A stretch of DNA of 37,500 bases from Glandiceps talaboti (lineage: Eukaryota; Hemichordata; Enteropneusta; Spengelidae), in NCBI RefSeq assembly GCF_964340395.1, contig NC_135561.1, forward strand, positions 8,868,732 through 8,906,231, given 5' to 3'. The notes under the pieces were generated by a model. The model was not told the DNA's origin, searched no databases, and saw nothing but the letters and a program-made list of their open reading frames with translations. Shown in pieces: positions 24,754-37,465 of the stretch. Position numbers and translations under genes: made by a program. Numbering within the stretch: the first letter of the stretch is position 1; each line of letters opens with the position of its first letter.

Positions 24754-24847
24754 CTTTTGGCCAGAGACACCAGTTAGAATCCCTACAAGCAGATAAATAG
24801 ACTTGCCAGCTGTATAACATTGACATCGACGGTGCATGTGCGTCCAT
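24754..24847 (-). CDS. Candidate first coding exon of the odd-skipped-related gene (31 codons)
   Basis: Inferred, not certain. On the minus strand an ATG at 24847-24845 lies in a strong Kozak-like context (A at -3, G at +4), with an in-frame TGA upstream at 24937-24935. It opens 31 codons (starting MDAHAPSMSMLYSW and ending NWCLWPK), then one base, then a GTAACC donor (GT 24753-24752). The one-base overhang is exactly what the acceptor at 8667 needs (G|CT, Ala). Joining the three exons gives 94+625+280 = 999 bp, with the stop in frame. The surroundings are less AT-rich than the neighbouring DNA. Against it: I do not recognise the peptide as a known OSR N-terminus, phase agreement has a one-in-three chance, and the implied intron is 16,087 bp. 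It could instead be 5' UTR, or unrelated. Confidence 0.45.
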
Positions 24848-25200
24848 ACTTGGAGAGTGTCCAATACTAAGTGACAGCCAACTGCCGTTGACAAAGTGTA
24901 TAAAACCCTTGATGTGTTTCCTTGATTCCAAACTTCAGCACACCCCCACTGGAATGCTTTCAGCGAATGAGAGCCAGTCCGGCTACTTCCCACACTTTAA
25001 AGTGATTCACTTCACAAACAATAATTAAAACTCTATTTCTCAGTCACTCAGGGGGAGTGGCTTAGCATGGATTTCTCAAATAAACTAACCAATCAGAGCG
25101 AGACTAGTTGTGGACTGGACTGCTAATTAAATTTCAAGTGACATGGCAATTAAGATTGTTATCAATACTGATTGGGTAGGGCCTTTTTTTTCTAAACATC
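24848..25200 (-). promoter_or_regulatory. Putative 5' UTR/promoter side of the candidate first exon
   Basis: Two CCAAT boxes in opposite orientation, CCAATCAG at 25089-25096 (plus) and CCAAT on minus at 25175-25171, lie 240-330 bp upstream of the candidate ATG. No TATA box was seen on the minus strand in a sensible place. The region stands or falls with the first exon. Confidence 0.25.
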
Positions 25201-28200
25201 TATTGAATGAAACAAAAGAGAGATTAGACTATGAATTGAGGTTGGCTTGTAGTGTGTAATCATTGTACAATACAGAACACAAACAACCCCATTTAGCCGC
25301 ATAGACAGTGTTTGCTCAGAGGCAGCCTGTCTCCCTGGTTCGATTAGTTTGCATTTCAAGACATGGTGCATGGTACAGTAAAGTTAAAAATCTGAAGTAC
25401 ACTATATGTTAATACAGGAGTCAATAAGCAAAGCAAATGCTTTGATAGACACAAGGGAAGCAACCATTTTTAAATAGGTGGGAGGAGCAGAACTTGGGAT
25501 TTGTTCTTATCTGATTGGAAGAGATTTTTATCATCTTTGTCTACTTCTTTCTCTTCCTGAACAACTTTAAGATAATCTGTACAACAAACATGACATTCAC
25601 AAGGCATGTTGGGAGTCTCCCTTAGAAGTAGCTCTTGACAGAAAACATGTCTCTCCCTTATTTGGTGATTTGGGCTGCTCTAAAGACAGGTAGCAGGCTT
25701 CACAAGTAATACTTAGAAGGATTTCCTGGGAGGAGAGATTGTCACCAACCAAGTCACTTCTAGTACTGAACACTGTACAAGTATTGTGGCCAACTGTCTC
25801 ACTACAGCACTCATCAATTTTAGTTTTTTTTGTTCATGTCACCAATGCAGCTGTTTTTTTCACCTGTCAGTTTCAATCAACATATAAGATGGATTGCTAA
25901 AATAGACAGTCTTATAACTCCGACTACGAAATACGCTAAAAATACAAGAAAAGTTGCAAATACTTGCATTCATGCATAGAATTCTCAACAAACGTTAATT
26001 TTATCGAATGACATTGTGCTAAAATATCAGAGATGTCCAATATTTTAACAACTGACTGGTCTCATTCACAGATGAAGGTGGCTGTTAGTTTTTAGTTAAT
26101 TCAGAGTCTCTGATATTTCAGTGGCCTGTTGATTGATTAAAATTAACTTCTGTTGTTAAAGTCCGAATTTGAAATGTTCCCAGCGATGTAAAATTTACTA
26201 GCAATATTCAGTTCTATGTTTCTCCTGCTTTGTAAAAAAACATAAAATTGAAATGTCTTTTGAGAGTTTTCCAAACCTGATTTTTTTTAATTCGTCCACC
26301 TGAAAAGACACTCAGGAAGAGATTTCCTTTATTTTAGTTTGTTTTCCTGATAAAAATGAGTAAATTTGAAACGAAGTACAAATTTATAAGAGACACCAGA
26401 ATGCACATGCTGTACGGCAGGTTACAAATTGTTGAAAGAATAACGGAACGTAGAGACCCAACAAGACGAAAGGTGCGAAATATTCAAAAGAGAGACTAGT
26501 GAAGGACTGACTTTTGTTGTCCAATGTTTAAAGTTTACATATTGTGTTCTATAGAGTGTTTGTGTAAGACAGGCCAAACAAGAGATTACCCAACTTTCCT
26601 GTAGAAAACAGAGAAGCGAAAGTCAACACACTGCCATGAATGGCGTTTAAGCTAAGCGCAGCCAACAAAATGCAAAGTAAGCCTGGCCGGCAGTTTTTGA
26701 TGTGTAATAAAGCTAACACTATCGGCTTAACTGTCTGTTTGGAAAGTTTAGTGGCACCTCTATGTACACTGTTAGAGTTGTATGAATGGAAAACATACCC
26801 TGTTTCAATAGGACCTATGTAACAACAATTTCTACATAGTGCTGACCTCTCCACTAGTGAAACCAGATACCTTGCTCCGAGTGTCACCCACAGCAAGCTC
26901 TCTCCACTTCCATGTACTATCTTTGAAACATGAACTGAGTTTTGTTGAAATCCAGGAGCTCTTTGCAGACAAGTTTAACTAAGCGTACATGAAACATGTG
27001 GTTTTTATCTTTTTGCTAACAAGGGGTATTGGAACGTGCACTTTGGAGTTTAGGGATTTATTTTACTAAGCTTTTTTACTATTGTTTGTATAAAAAGGCC
27101 TGTACACTTTGCCGAACATTGCAACAAGTGTGTTTAAATGTTTTATACTGTGTAGGTTTCTGTTGTTAAGGTCGTAATAAATTACACCAACAAAATGGCC
27201 TTAGAGAAAAGTCAATTTCTTAATGTCAATTTTTTTCAGGGCGTTGGGAGAAACAGAACATGGAAATGAACGAAGTGGTAAATTATTGAAATAAATGTAA
27301 AATGAGATACAATAGACTGCTTGTAACTTATTCCTTCTCAATTTACTCCAATTTTGTGAATTACATTCTCTTTAATATTGCTGACATGAGGAATTCCTCT
27401 TTGATAAATAAACACAGTATAATTCCTCTGGAAGTGCATAATTGGCAAGGAAAGATACTAAACACATATCAACTTGACAGTGACTGGACCCATCATTTCT
27501 GATGTAGCCCAAAGTAGCCTACCTGTAGTCTTGAAGGACTAACATCTAACTCATCTCGGACAAGCGAAAATTAAAAAAAAATCAAAAAAAAAATCAAAAT
27601 GTCAGTTAGGATAGCTAAAATAGTGTAGCGGCATTAGCTGTTGAAGACTACAGGTAGAAAGCCCACAGACTCGGCTATCTGATAAAACATACATTTTTCT
27701 GAATAACATTGTAAAGCAAAGTCCCTGGTCTGATCATTCAGACTCACAACTGAACATTTTGTTTTTCATTACAGGGCACACAGCTAAAGAAACAAGATTA
27801 CTAAAACTGTCGATGGTTGCAGTTGCAATGTGACACAAACCATAAAACTCATGGTCTTGTCAAGGTCCTATCAAAGAATGTAGGAGTGAAAGAGGTCACT
27901 GTATTTCAACCAAATGTTACCAAACACCTGCACGGTACTGGAGAGCTTCTTTTATCAAAATATTTCAGTCCCATCCATCAAACACTACACCAAACTTCTA
28001 AGGAGATTTTTCACACGAAATTACAACATTATACCAACCTTCATCTGTACTAGTTACATTTTTGGTCTTTTTCATCACAAAAGTTTATGAAAATTTGAAA
28101 ATTTGACAAAAAATTTAAAATAATCAAACTAAAGTGATGATTCTGTAGTCTGAAGCCCTCTGTAAAAAAAATACCCCACTTCGTGCCTGTAGTTATACTG

Positions 28201-30280
28201 TATGTAAAACAGGACACAGATTCTAACATTTGAAAATATTTTAGGTGTCTGCACAGTCTCATAAAGACAGCATAACAAATTACAATATTTTGAAAATAAA
28301 ATTTAGCAAATATTTCATTTCACTTTTGATATGTGGATTAATATAAAAAAATTGTTTGAACACTTACAGCCACTGCTAATTTTAGGAGTAAGTGTAGAAA
28401 AATGGCCACTTGTGGTCAGAAAGTTACAAAACACGGTATGTGCTAGAGAGTCTGTTCCTAATTTTTATCCTTAAACCTAACTCACCTAAACATGAACATA
28501 AATATGTCAATATGTTGACAAAGACTGAAGTGTGCAGTTGAAAATTTTGGGTAAAATTTTCAATTTTTTTTTTTTTTTTTTAATTTTATCAATTTTTTTA
28601 ATTTTATTTATATCACGAAAAAAAGGAAAAAGAAATACACGTCAAAACTTTTGTTATAAAAACTAGTTACTAAAAGTAGTGAAAAAAAATTTTCAAGTTG
28701 TGTTTGGAACAAAAGTTACATTGAATACTGTGTATCTGTTGTACAGTCAGTCCACTGTTCTGCAGCTTGGTTCAATTTTTTATGACATTTATCCTGGAAA
28801 TACAGTGAGTACCTGATTACTTTACAATATTGACCAATTTCCATTTACTTTCCCAGTTGTGGGCTACTACATTGATATGTTTTTATTACAACTTACTGTC
28901 ATAAAAATATGTCACCCACTGGCAAAATTAATACTGTTTATGTTGACATCACCTTTTTCCCACTGGTTATACAGTCTATTATTCCTATTAAATCTAAAAC
29001 CCAAAACTTCCTTTTATTTTCATAAGTCAACCACAGACAGAATCATAGAGGAGTAAATGTGAAATTTCAGATGTTGAAAACTTAGTCATAGCAAAGGTGA
29101 AGCGGTGATAAGTTCGGTGTTTAGGCAGGCTTCAATTCAATATTTGGCGGTGACTGGACCAGGGTGTCCATTAACCTAAGTTTTATGGGGTCCTGACATG
29201 TTTATGACTTGAGATTTTAATTTATACCTATGACATAACCACTGTATTTTATTAGTCATAACAGATCAGATATGTTTTCACAGTTTGTTCTCACATCACT
29301 TACCCTCCATAATCTCTGTGATGTCAGTGCCATAGTAAAGAAACTACCATGGGAAAATCCACACTTCCACAAATAAAGGATACATCGTAAATTCCTCTAC
29401 AATATCTAGTAAATATGAAAATGTATGTGATTTGTCAACTTATGGTTTGATGTGCCACTACATGTCTCGGACTGGTTCTTTGTGTACACAATACTTCCGA
29501 TGAACCCACACAGCTGAAATCCTCCTCCTCCCATCATATCTTTCCATCCAGATAAAGGGGAGGTGAAATTAAAACAACCCCAATAACTTAATGACATCTG
29601 CTTCCTTTCCGTTCATTTTGTTTCTCTACTTTTCTACTTTTTCTATTTTTTTAATTAAAACAGTAAAACTGTAAACTAAGTCATTCCTTTTTCAAGACAG
29701 ACTTGGCAACAAAATTTTAACCTACCACACATATTATTTATTTCTATTCTACACAGAAGCACTGGTTTTATTCCATGGTGTTTATAGATCAATTAATGTT
29801 GATTTATTACAGCTAAGACAGTTTCTGTTCTGAACTTCACCCTACAAAGAACACAGCAATGGGTGATTTGAGAACTTTTTTTTTCATCATACAAGCAAAC
29901 TTTCGAGAACTAAAGTCTGTCAAGCTTTTTGTTGAGACAGTATATTAAATTGTACTTTAAAATGATTTAAAAGTTGTGAAGTGGTTAATTTGTGCTGATA
30001 TGTTCCTTGAAGTGACAAAAGTAACCTTGTTGGACTTCAAACAAAATAAAATAGACTGATCGGTAGTCTTGAAGTAAGACCTTGGACCTGCATCTGGAAG
30101 GCTATTGAACAAAAGCAAAAGGATGATGTTATCTGAGGTGCACATCTTGGGTAAGCACTTGATGTATATGGTTGCTTTTCTTGAGGGTCTAGCAACTAGA
30201 CTAACTGATCAGGAACAGCATTCACAATTGGCCACTGTCTTTGCTACCCTGGCTAAAACACCATAGAGTGAGAATGCTGA
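25201..30280. other. Upstream non-coding DNA
   Basis: No credible gene on either strand. A foldback pair at 27519-27657 is listed separately. The open frame at 26549-26896 (minus) and its shadow at 26640-26822 show no domain. A short T-run lies at about 28563-28580. Confidence 0.55.
27515..27661. mobile_element. Candidate MITE-like foldback with inverted repeats
   Basis: CTACCTGTAGTCTT at 27519-27532 is the exact reverse complement of 27644-27657, and weaker pairing continues on both sides. The interior is A-rich. No target-site duplication is clear and there is no coding capacity, so the class is unknown. Confidence 0.4.
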
Positions 30281-30282
30281 AT

Positions 30283-30340
30283 ATGATAATGACGATGATG
30301 ATGATGATGATGATGGTGATGATGATGGTGATGGTGGTGG

Positions 30341-30384
<44 letters not shown>

Positions 30385-30385
30385 G
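30283..30385. repeat. (GAT)n trinucleotide microsatellite with GGT interruptions
   Basis: Runs of GATGATGAT broken by GGTGAT and GGTGGTGGT variants. The poly-Ser and poly-Ile frames across it are artefacts. Confidence 0.97.
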
Positions 30386-30439
30386 CATGAACACCATTCA
30401 TTTGAAAAGGAAACACTTCAACAGACTGGTACAGATGCA

Positions 30440-33138
30440 ATTCCTCTCATTGACATTAAACCCTGGGAACACAACATGTTATTTGACTGACAAGCAATTA
30501 TGGAATAAAAATACCAAATTCAGGCAAAGTATACAATCAAAATACTACAATGACTAGTTCACCCTTTTAAAAGGTTATGGCTTCTGAATGTCTTACAAAA
30601 CTTTAAAGAGTGTTGATTTGACGCCGAAATCTGATAAAATATTGGTGCTACCTTAAAAAACACAATAAGCAAGGAAAACACTTTCCAGCAGCAATTACTT
30701 AGCCTACCATTTTGTGAGGTCAGAGGTCACGGTGTAAGACCATTGAGGTATTCTGAGATAAACACCGTCTACATTACGAGGATTCCAAACATTCACATAG
30801 TAATAAAGGTTATCGTTAAAAACTTGTATCTTCTACACTTACAAGCGTGTTTGACAACTTATGTATGCCTTGCTAGCCCCACTGGGAAGTCAGGGAGAAC
30901 ATGCAATAATTAAATAGCACTGGGTGCAATACCTTGAACGATTCCTGTTACACATCACATCAAAACAAGTATTCATCTGGATTATGTCCCACTGTCATGG
31001 TACAATCAAAGTCAACAAACAAAATCTAACTTGCAAACTGTTGGTTAGAACTATAGCTTAAAGCTGTACTAGATACAGGTACAACAGCAACATTTTTTTT
31101 AAATTGTCAGATAGACTTCCCCGTGATATCGTACACCCTGCACAGTACTAAATCACTTGTGGGTAATCATTTCTGTATAGCAGTACACATACTATATGGT
31201 ACAATATATCCAATTACATCAATTTTTGGGTCCACAACCAAAATTTCACCACTCCAAATATAAAATCATAATTTCAACTTATACTACTCAAATTGACATG
31301 TACAATGTCTTATTATTTGTATTTTATTTAACAATTTTCAGTAAATATATTGTGGGGTGTCTCATCATAAAAATAATACCCCAGTTATAGCTTGTACAGG
31401 TTTTAAACTGTTTCTTGCAAGTATTGGGATAAAACCCATACAGCATCCAATTCTTACCACAGGACATTTGATTTTCATTTAATCTATAATCTTGAATGTA
31501 GACATTTGGGTATTCAAATTTGCCAAAAACATGTTAGTTCCCCGAAACACCCCTAAGATAGCTTGAAAATCAGTTGTACATTGATCAGTTGATTTAGATA
31601 TGAACAATGATCTACAAAGGTTGTAGTCAAAAAGTCATATAGAGTTGTTCTGTTGAGTCTCACTGCAGCTAGGTTTGCTTTCACTGCAGTTGTGTTTGAC
31701 ACTATATACAAGTGTTAGTATCAGGAGTGATCTGAAGGTGACGACGTCACTCTGTGGTTGAGATTAATATTGAATACAAGGTACAGCATAGATTCCAGAC
31801 TAATGCACTTGAGACAATTTCAGTCAATCTCAACAAGCACAAATGCTACAAAAATTCAAAAACTTGGGGTCAAAAGTCAACATCTCAGACTGAACTAGGA
31901 GGTCAAATGTCTACATTAATTTCTGCCAGCAAATATGAGTCAAATGCTTTGGACAAACATGACGTTGGCAACCTGACATGATGTTTTTGAAAAATTTCAG
32001 AAATATATAAAAATTTGCAACTTGGAAACTATGTTGTTAAAACTGAGGTACATAATATGCTCGTACAAGTATGTGAGTACCCCCTCTCAATCTCACCCTA
32101 ACTAAAATGGTATTCACGAGTAGTAAACAGTAGAAATCAATCAAATGAATCCACCCTGGCATGGTTTAACATCTGAGAATGATTGTTCATGGCCTTTGGG
32201 TGCATAACAATGACACAGTCAAACCTTCTTAGAAGCAAACCCCAGCCAATAGTATAGTAACACCCCTGATGCTGACGATACATCAGTAAAAATTGTAAGA
32301 TTTTTTTGGACTCTGTAAGTAACTGTGTACATCATGTTATGGAAAACCAGCTTCATCTCCCTTCTATACACAAATTCACTTCAATTTGAGAGAAAAAGAA
32401 AGAAGCCAAAATAAAGGAAGGGGAAGAACTTAATAATAATAATAATAAAAGGACAATTTTAAGGGAGAATTTATTACACTGACAACTGCTTCCAATTTAG
32501 ACATGATTCATCAACATTCAATAAGACAATTTGTCACCCAAAATCAACAAATTGAGTTTTGGAAAAATAGGAGAAGTACGAGGTAACAGTGAAAGGTCAT
32601 TTGTTTTAATATATCAGGTTAAAAAACTGACATATGACATCCTGGTTATATCAAGGACTTAGATTAGCTAAAATATCATAGAAAACATCATGTCTGGTAT
32701 AACACTTACTGATAACACCGGAAGTTATGAAATATTATACATTTTAGGTGCAAAAGGGGTAAGTTTGCAGGGGAGCATTTTCCTGGAAAGATAGTGGGAA
32801 GTATGATTCCTAATTTATGGATATCATTACACAACACGGAACTGTCAGGATGTGAGGAAATGTTGGTATACAAGGAAAAGGATGCAATGTAACCATTTTT
32901 GGCTTCTGGTTGGGATATTGTTTATGAATTATAATGGAATATTAAAAGCTATGGAAATGGGAATACTGCCAAGAAAATCGCAAGGTTGACTTGAATCGTA
33001 TTATTACTGAGATTATCACATGAAATGCTCTTAATTTGTATGTTTTTTCTTCCCCTGTATGCTTACAGTCCAGCATACCTGTGACATACATGCATATATT
33101 TTCAATTCCTGTTAAAAATCATCGATCAACTTGAGGCA
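30440..33138. other. Non-coding stretch with a short AAT microsatellite
   Basis: Nothing coding recognised. (AAT)6 lies at 32431-32448. A dispersed repeat copy at 31300-31392 is listed separately. Confidence 0.55.
31300..31392. repeat. Dispersed repeat copy 1
   Basis: Similar over about 90 bp, with small gaps, to 33629-33722. Shared blocks include TTTAACAATTT-CAGT and AATATAT-GT, a TCTCAT/TCTGAT region and TTA-AG/ATAG at the end. By eye roughly three-quarters of bases match. Confidence 0.5.
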
Positions 33139-33155
33139 CCCCCCCCCCCCCCCCC
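33139..33155. repeat. Poly-C tract (17 C)
   Basis: Uninterrupted C-run. A second interrupted run lies at 36302-36318 (12 C, T, 4 C). Confidence 0.97.
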
Positions 33156-33426
33156 TTTAACTTTAACGACAAACTTCGGATATGAACATATACGATAAAC
33201 TACAACATATAAAATTTTCCATTGATACCGCAAACTTTTTACATGAAACTTTTCATCATAGGAAAACCTTTATTTACAACTTAGACATATGTGATATTTA
33301 TTTATTTATTTATGTATTTTATATATTTTTATGTCCTATACACCAGAGGGCTGGATGTGTAAATTTTTTTGTAAATTTTTTTAAAGTACTGTATAATTTC
33401 TTAAGTTCACATAGAACACCTTAATA

Positions 33427-33592
33427 AACAATAACATAACATAACATAACATAACATAAACATAACATCACATCACATAACATAACATAACATTACATTA
33501 CCATAACATTACCATAACATAACATAACATCACATCACATCACATAACATAACATAACATAACATAACATAACATAACATAACAACAACATA
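33427..33592. repeat. (ATAAC)n pentanucleotide array with ATCAC variants
   Basis: Pure CATAA units alternate with blocks of CATCA and CATTAC, so variant units are themselves duplicated in small clusters. Confidence 0.97.
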
Positions 33593-33628
33593 ACTAGTAT
33601 GGGTAAAATCGATCTCTAGTCAACATAC

Positions 33629-33722
33629 ATACAATATCTAATTATTGGTATTTTAACAATTTCAGTGAATATATCGTTGGTTATCTGATTGAAATAACAG
33701 TATTCCATTTACAGATAGTGCA
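33629..33722. repeat. Dispersed repeat copy 2
   Basis: Partner of 31300-31392, in the same orientation about 2.3 kb away. Confidence 0.5.
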
Positions 33723-33755
33723 GCTTGCTTCAAGTTAGAAAGTTGGTAGTTATTT

Positions 33756-34847
33756 TGCAGTGGCAGTGGAGCATACGTTGGTGGGGGTACAGTAACAACA
33801 ATCACTACTACAATCACTACCATAGTTTTTAAGTGCTACTAGACGATAGCACAAATATTACAAGGTGCTGAGAAACTATACACAGGCATTGTTATTTTTT
33901 AATCAAAAGAAATATCGCTGCATGTTTGGAAAATGTGGCCTGATATTTTCCTCTTGTTTCCATGGTGTAACAACATAAACAAGTTATCTTGCGGCAGTTG
34001 TGAACGTTTTCCCAACGTACTCTGAACAAATAGACACAGAGAAAAGTTCCAAAGTTACTAAGTTGTTGACAGGGAAAGTTGTTCCTTCCTAACTTTGTAT
34101 CTAAGTTAATGAAATGGAAAGACTGTGAAGTAAATCAACAACCATTGATCAGTTAAAAATTGAAGGGAAAAATCTGCAAATACTACAAAATCGTTTGATC
34201 ATCCGGTAGGACTTTTGTTTGGCAGGCATAACTGAGAATTTTAGAGTGATTAATTCACTAGCTCTATAAATTGTAATGACTTCATGTAATTGCATGAAGT
34301 AACAATGCTACTTGACTTATCTCCAAATCATGAACTTTTCTGTCCAATTCTTTCCCACAATTTCACAATTCTTTATTTAAAACTTTCTGACACTTCCTTT
34401 AATATTACATAAATTTGATCTTTTGTTCTCTGTCTATAAATCTGTCTGACAGCTGTTGCACAACAACTTTTATGTTCACATCTAACTATTAAAACTAAAC
34501 TAGTCCTTACAAAGCATATCAGAAGCAGAAAGATAGCCTCATCAATTTTGACTTAGTATAACCTTGTTTGGTGGTCTGAGGGTATAACACAACTGTTATC
34601 ACAAATTTTCATGAAATAAGTATGCTCCTGTTTTTGGCATATTTGTCTAAAAGTGATGGGGTTAAAAAGTGATGGACCTCATTAACACATTTGACCTCTG
34701 ACCTCAAACAAAGTAACCTTACTATTCAAAGCAATTAGCTATCTCATGGTGTTGAAATACACTTATCAAAATAGAGGAAACTCAGGCATGACTGAGATAT
34801 CAACAAGAACCCCCTAGGTTTCCATCAAATTGCACAGTTAATGGACG
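33756..34847. other. Non-coding stretch
   Basis: No gene. A short perfect inverted repeat ACTTCATG-TAATTG-CATGAAGT lies at about 34280-34301. Confidence 0.55.
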
Positions 34848-34966
34848 TGTACATATACAGGATACGTCAAAGGCCAAGTTCAAACCAGGATTAAAATTAT
34901 TTCTTTGTTACCATGGTGACAGCATTGGTGACTTATTGATGGTTGAAACAACAGGATGATGAAGTG
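34848..34966. repeat. Dispersed direct repeat, copy 1
   Basis: Contains CATGGTGACAGCATTGGTGA and TTATTGATGGTTGAAACAA, identical to 36237 onward. AGTTCAAACCA-GATTAAAAT precedes it in both copies. The left edge (GTACATATACAGGA) also resembles the sequence next to the GA array at copy 2. Confidence 0.85.
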
Positions 34967-35940
34967 TTGTATTATTTGGCCGGTTTGTACTGTGGTAGAA
35001 AATTTAATTTCTTTTCGGTTTGAAAACATGTCAGTCTAAACTTTGTCATTAAATAAGATTGTTTCACATTTCTCACAGAATACTAATATTCGTTCTTTTT
35101 GATTTCTTTGGTTATTTATAGTCAAAAATTTAATTTTTCACTTTTTCTCATTTTTGTTCTGCCAGAAGGAAAACAAACGAATTGATTTTAGTGGCCGTAA
35201 CTCAACAGTACAACATATGGTACGCTAGGGGACACGGAGTTGAGTGTATTAAAAGCTTTCGGTAGCTAATGTCATTGGATGATATATTGGTTCCAGTTCA
35301 CTGAATCCTCTTTGTGATCATTACACAAATTGTAATACACAACATTAATTCCTCTAGGATTTCATATACACTTATTACAATGTGGTTTACTTCACATTTG
35401 ATTGTTTATCATATACCACTTTACATGACTGATAAACTTGACTGCTAGTTTTCAACATCTCTGACATTGCAGGCAATTTGTCAAATCACACTTAAAATGA
35501 CCACACAAACACACTCAAGGGTTCAAGAGAGATTTGTACATCACTGATTACTAATGCCTCTTCTCTTTCACGAAAACACAAGATTTATCCCTCCTACATC
35601 TTTACATCTAAATTCTTAAGATATATATCTGTCACTCAAAATGTCGATCAGCCCACACATCATCAGATACAGTTTTGTCACTAAAATTATGTAACCCCTG
35701 AACTAGGAGAGTGAAGCTATGCCCCCAAAATGCAGACAGATAGTCTTACCAAAACCACAGACAATTAAGAAGATACTATACTTTTCTGTGTCAAAACATT
35801 ACCAACCCTAGGCCTAGGCCTAGTATACCAGGAGAAAGACTATCACTGGACTAAGGCTTGTCCAATCATATCAAATGCTTACCCCACTGAAATACAGCAT
35901 TGTCCCCAAAATAAAAGACCAAACTACACCACAATATGCA
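34967..35940. other. Non-coding stretch
   Basis: No gene seen. A perfect 16-base palindrome CTAGGCCTAGGCCTAG lies at 35808-35823. Confidence 0.55.
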
Positions 35941-36301
<361 letters not shown>

Positions 36302-36319
36302 CCCCCCCCCCCCTCCCCA

Positions 36320-37339
36320 TCCTTCATATTTAAATAACTACTGAACTTTTCTGGAGGTTGAATACATCAGCAAAAATAACATAGTTAGCATACATTATGA
36401 CACTAACATTAAACAATACAGAATCGACACAAATTATAGTTACAGATTTTTCAATTCGTTTAAACAACTACACTTTTTCAGAGTTTATTTTGTTTTGGAT
36501 AATTCTTAAACGAAATAATTATATAATTTATTCAGGATATATTTCAATGGTATGAAGCTTCAGATTTTTGAATTTTGTAACTTGTTTTAAAGAAAGACTA
36601 CACATTTGTAGTTTTACTTTGCGTGGGTCAAATCTTAATTTAAGTAATTACATAATACATTCAGGATGTATTTTGATATTTTTTAAAACTTCCTATTAAA
36701 GTTAAGTGTTTGTTGTACTCAGTGAGTTAATTATACAATAATGACAGATAAGACTGGAATGTGAAGTACTTAGGATAAGTTCACGGACAGTGATTGGAAG
36801 TTAGACAACTAAAAAAATAAAAATAATTAAAATGACTAACAAATTGACACCAATCTTGTAAGAAATCCACATAACTTTTTTCAAATGAAACACAAATAGA
36901 AATAATTCTAATAACAATCTTTACAGAATGAAAAAGTTTGTGTGATCATATGAATGTAAACGTTTTAGTTCTTTTGACTTCTTACGTTATCTTCTATATT
37001 TACCTTCATACATTCATTCATTCAAGAATGTCGTAAACTACTCCTTAAAAATTCTTGTAAGATATACATGTATAAAATAGGTCCTAAAAATATACATGCC
37101 AGTTAAATCTGTATAAGTGGGTGGAATAAAAGAATATAGCTTCCAGAATAAATTTCTATTTTTGAAGTAACAAAAATAGCTGACATTTTTCTTTTCTTAG
37201 AAAATTTATCTATTTTTATCGGTACGACACCTGTAACAATCGTACAGTGACACTGACAACTTGCTGTCAAATATTTGGAATCAAACACCACACCCTTTTT
37301 TTGACAGAAAATTGTTACATTTGATATCACATAACTAAG
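36320..37339. other. AT-rich non-coding stretch
   Basis: No gene or structured element recognised. A 79-residue minus frame (37342-37103) has no domain. Confidence 0.55.
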
Positions 37340-37353
37340 CAATGCATCAACTC

Positions 37354-37465
37354 ATGAATATTCATATCTTATTACCATATCCATGCATTTTATTATTTGT
37401 TATTGTTGAAATTTACAGTATTAGTTGATATTCTGTCATGGGCAAAATATTTTGCTGATTTGCAT
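37354..37465. promoter_or_regulatory. Palindrome and octamer cluster at window edge
   Basis: A perfect 12-base palindrome ATGAATATTCAT (37354-37365) and a canonical POU octamer ATTTGCAT (37458-37465) are followed by two more CATGAATAT motifs up to 37496. Regulatory use is only inferred. Confidence 0.25.

Noticed and set aside
24676-24993. Minus-strand frame beginning MGSS, reminiscent of the MGSK start of vertebrate OSR
   Set aside because: The first codon is GTG, not ATG, and the following residues do not resemble OSR. The other frame gives the better exon model.
25337-25347. GGTTCGATTAG, resembling a tRNA or SINE B box
   Set aside because: No matching A box at the right distance, no cloverleaf and no acceptor stem.
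26549-26896. 115-residue minus-strand frame
   Set aside because: No recognisable domain and no splice context. The GC is slightly higher than the surroundings, but there is nothing to support a gene.
30209-30440. Poly-Ser and poly-Ile frames
   Set aside because: Translation of the GAT microsatellite.
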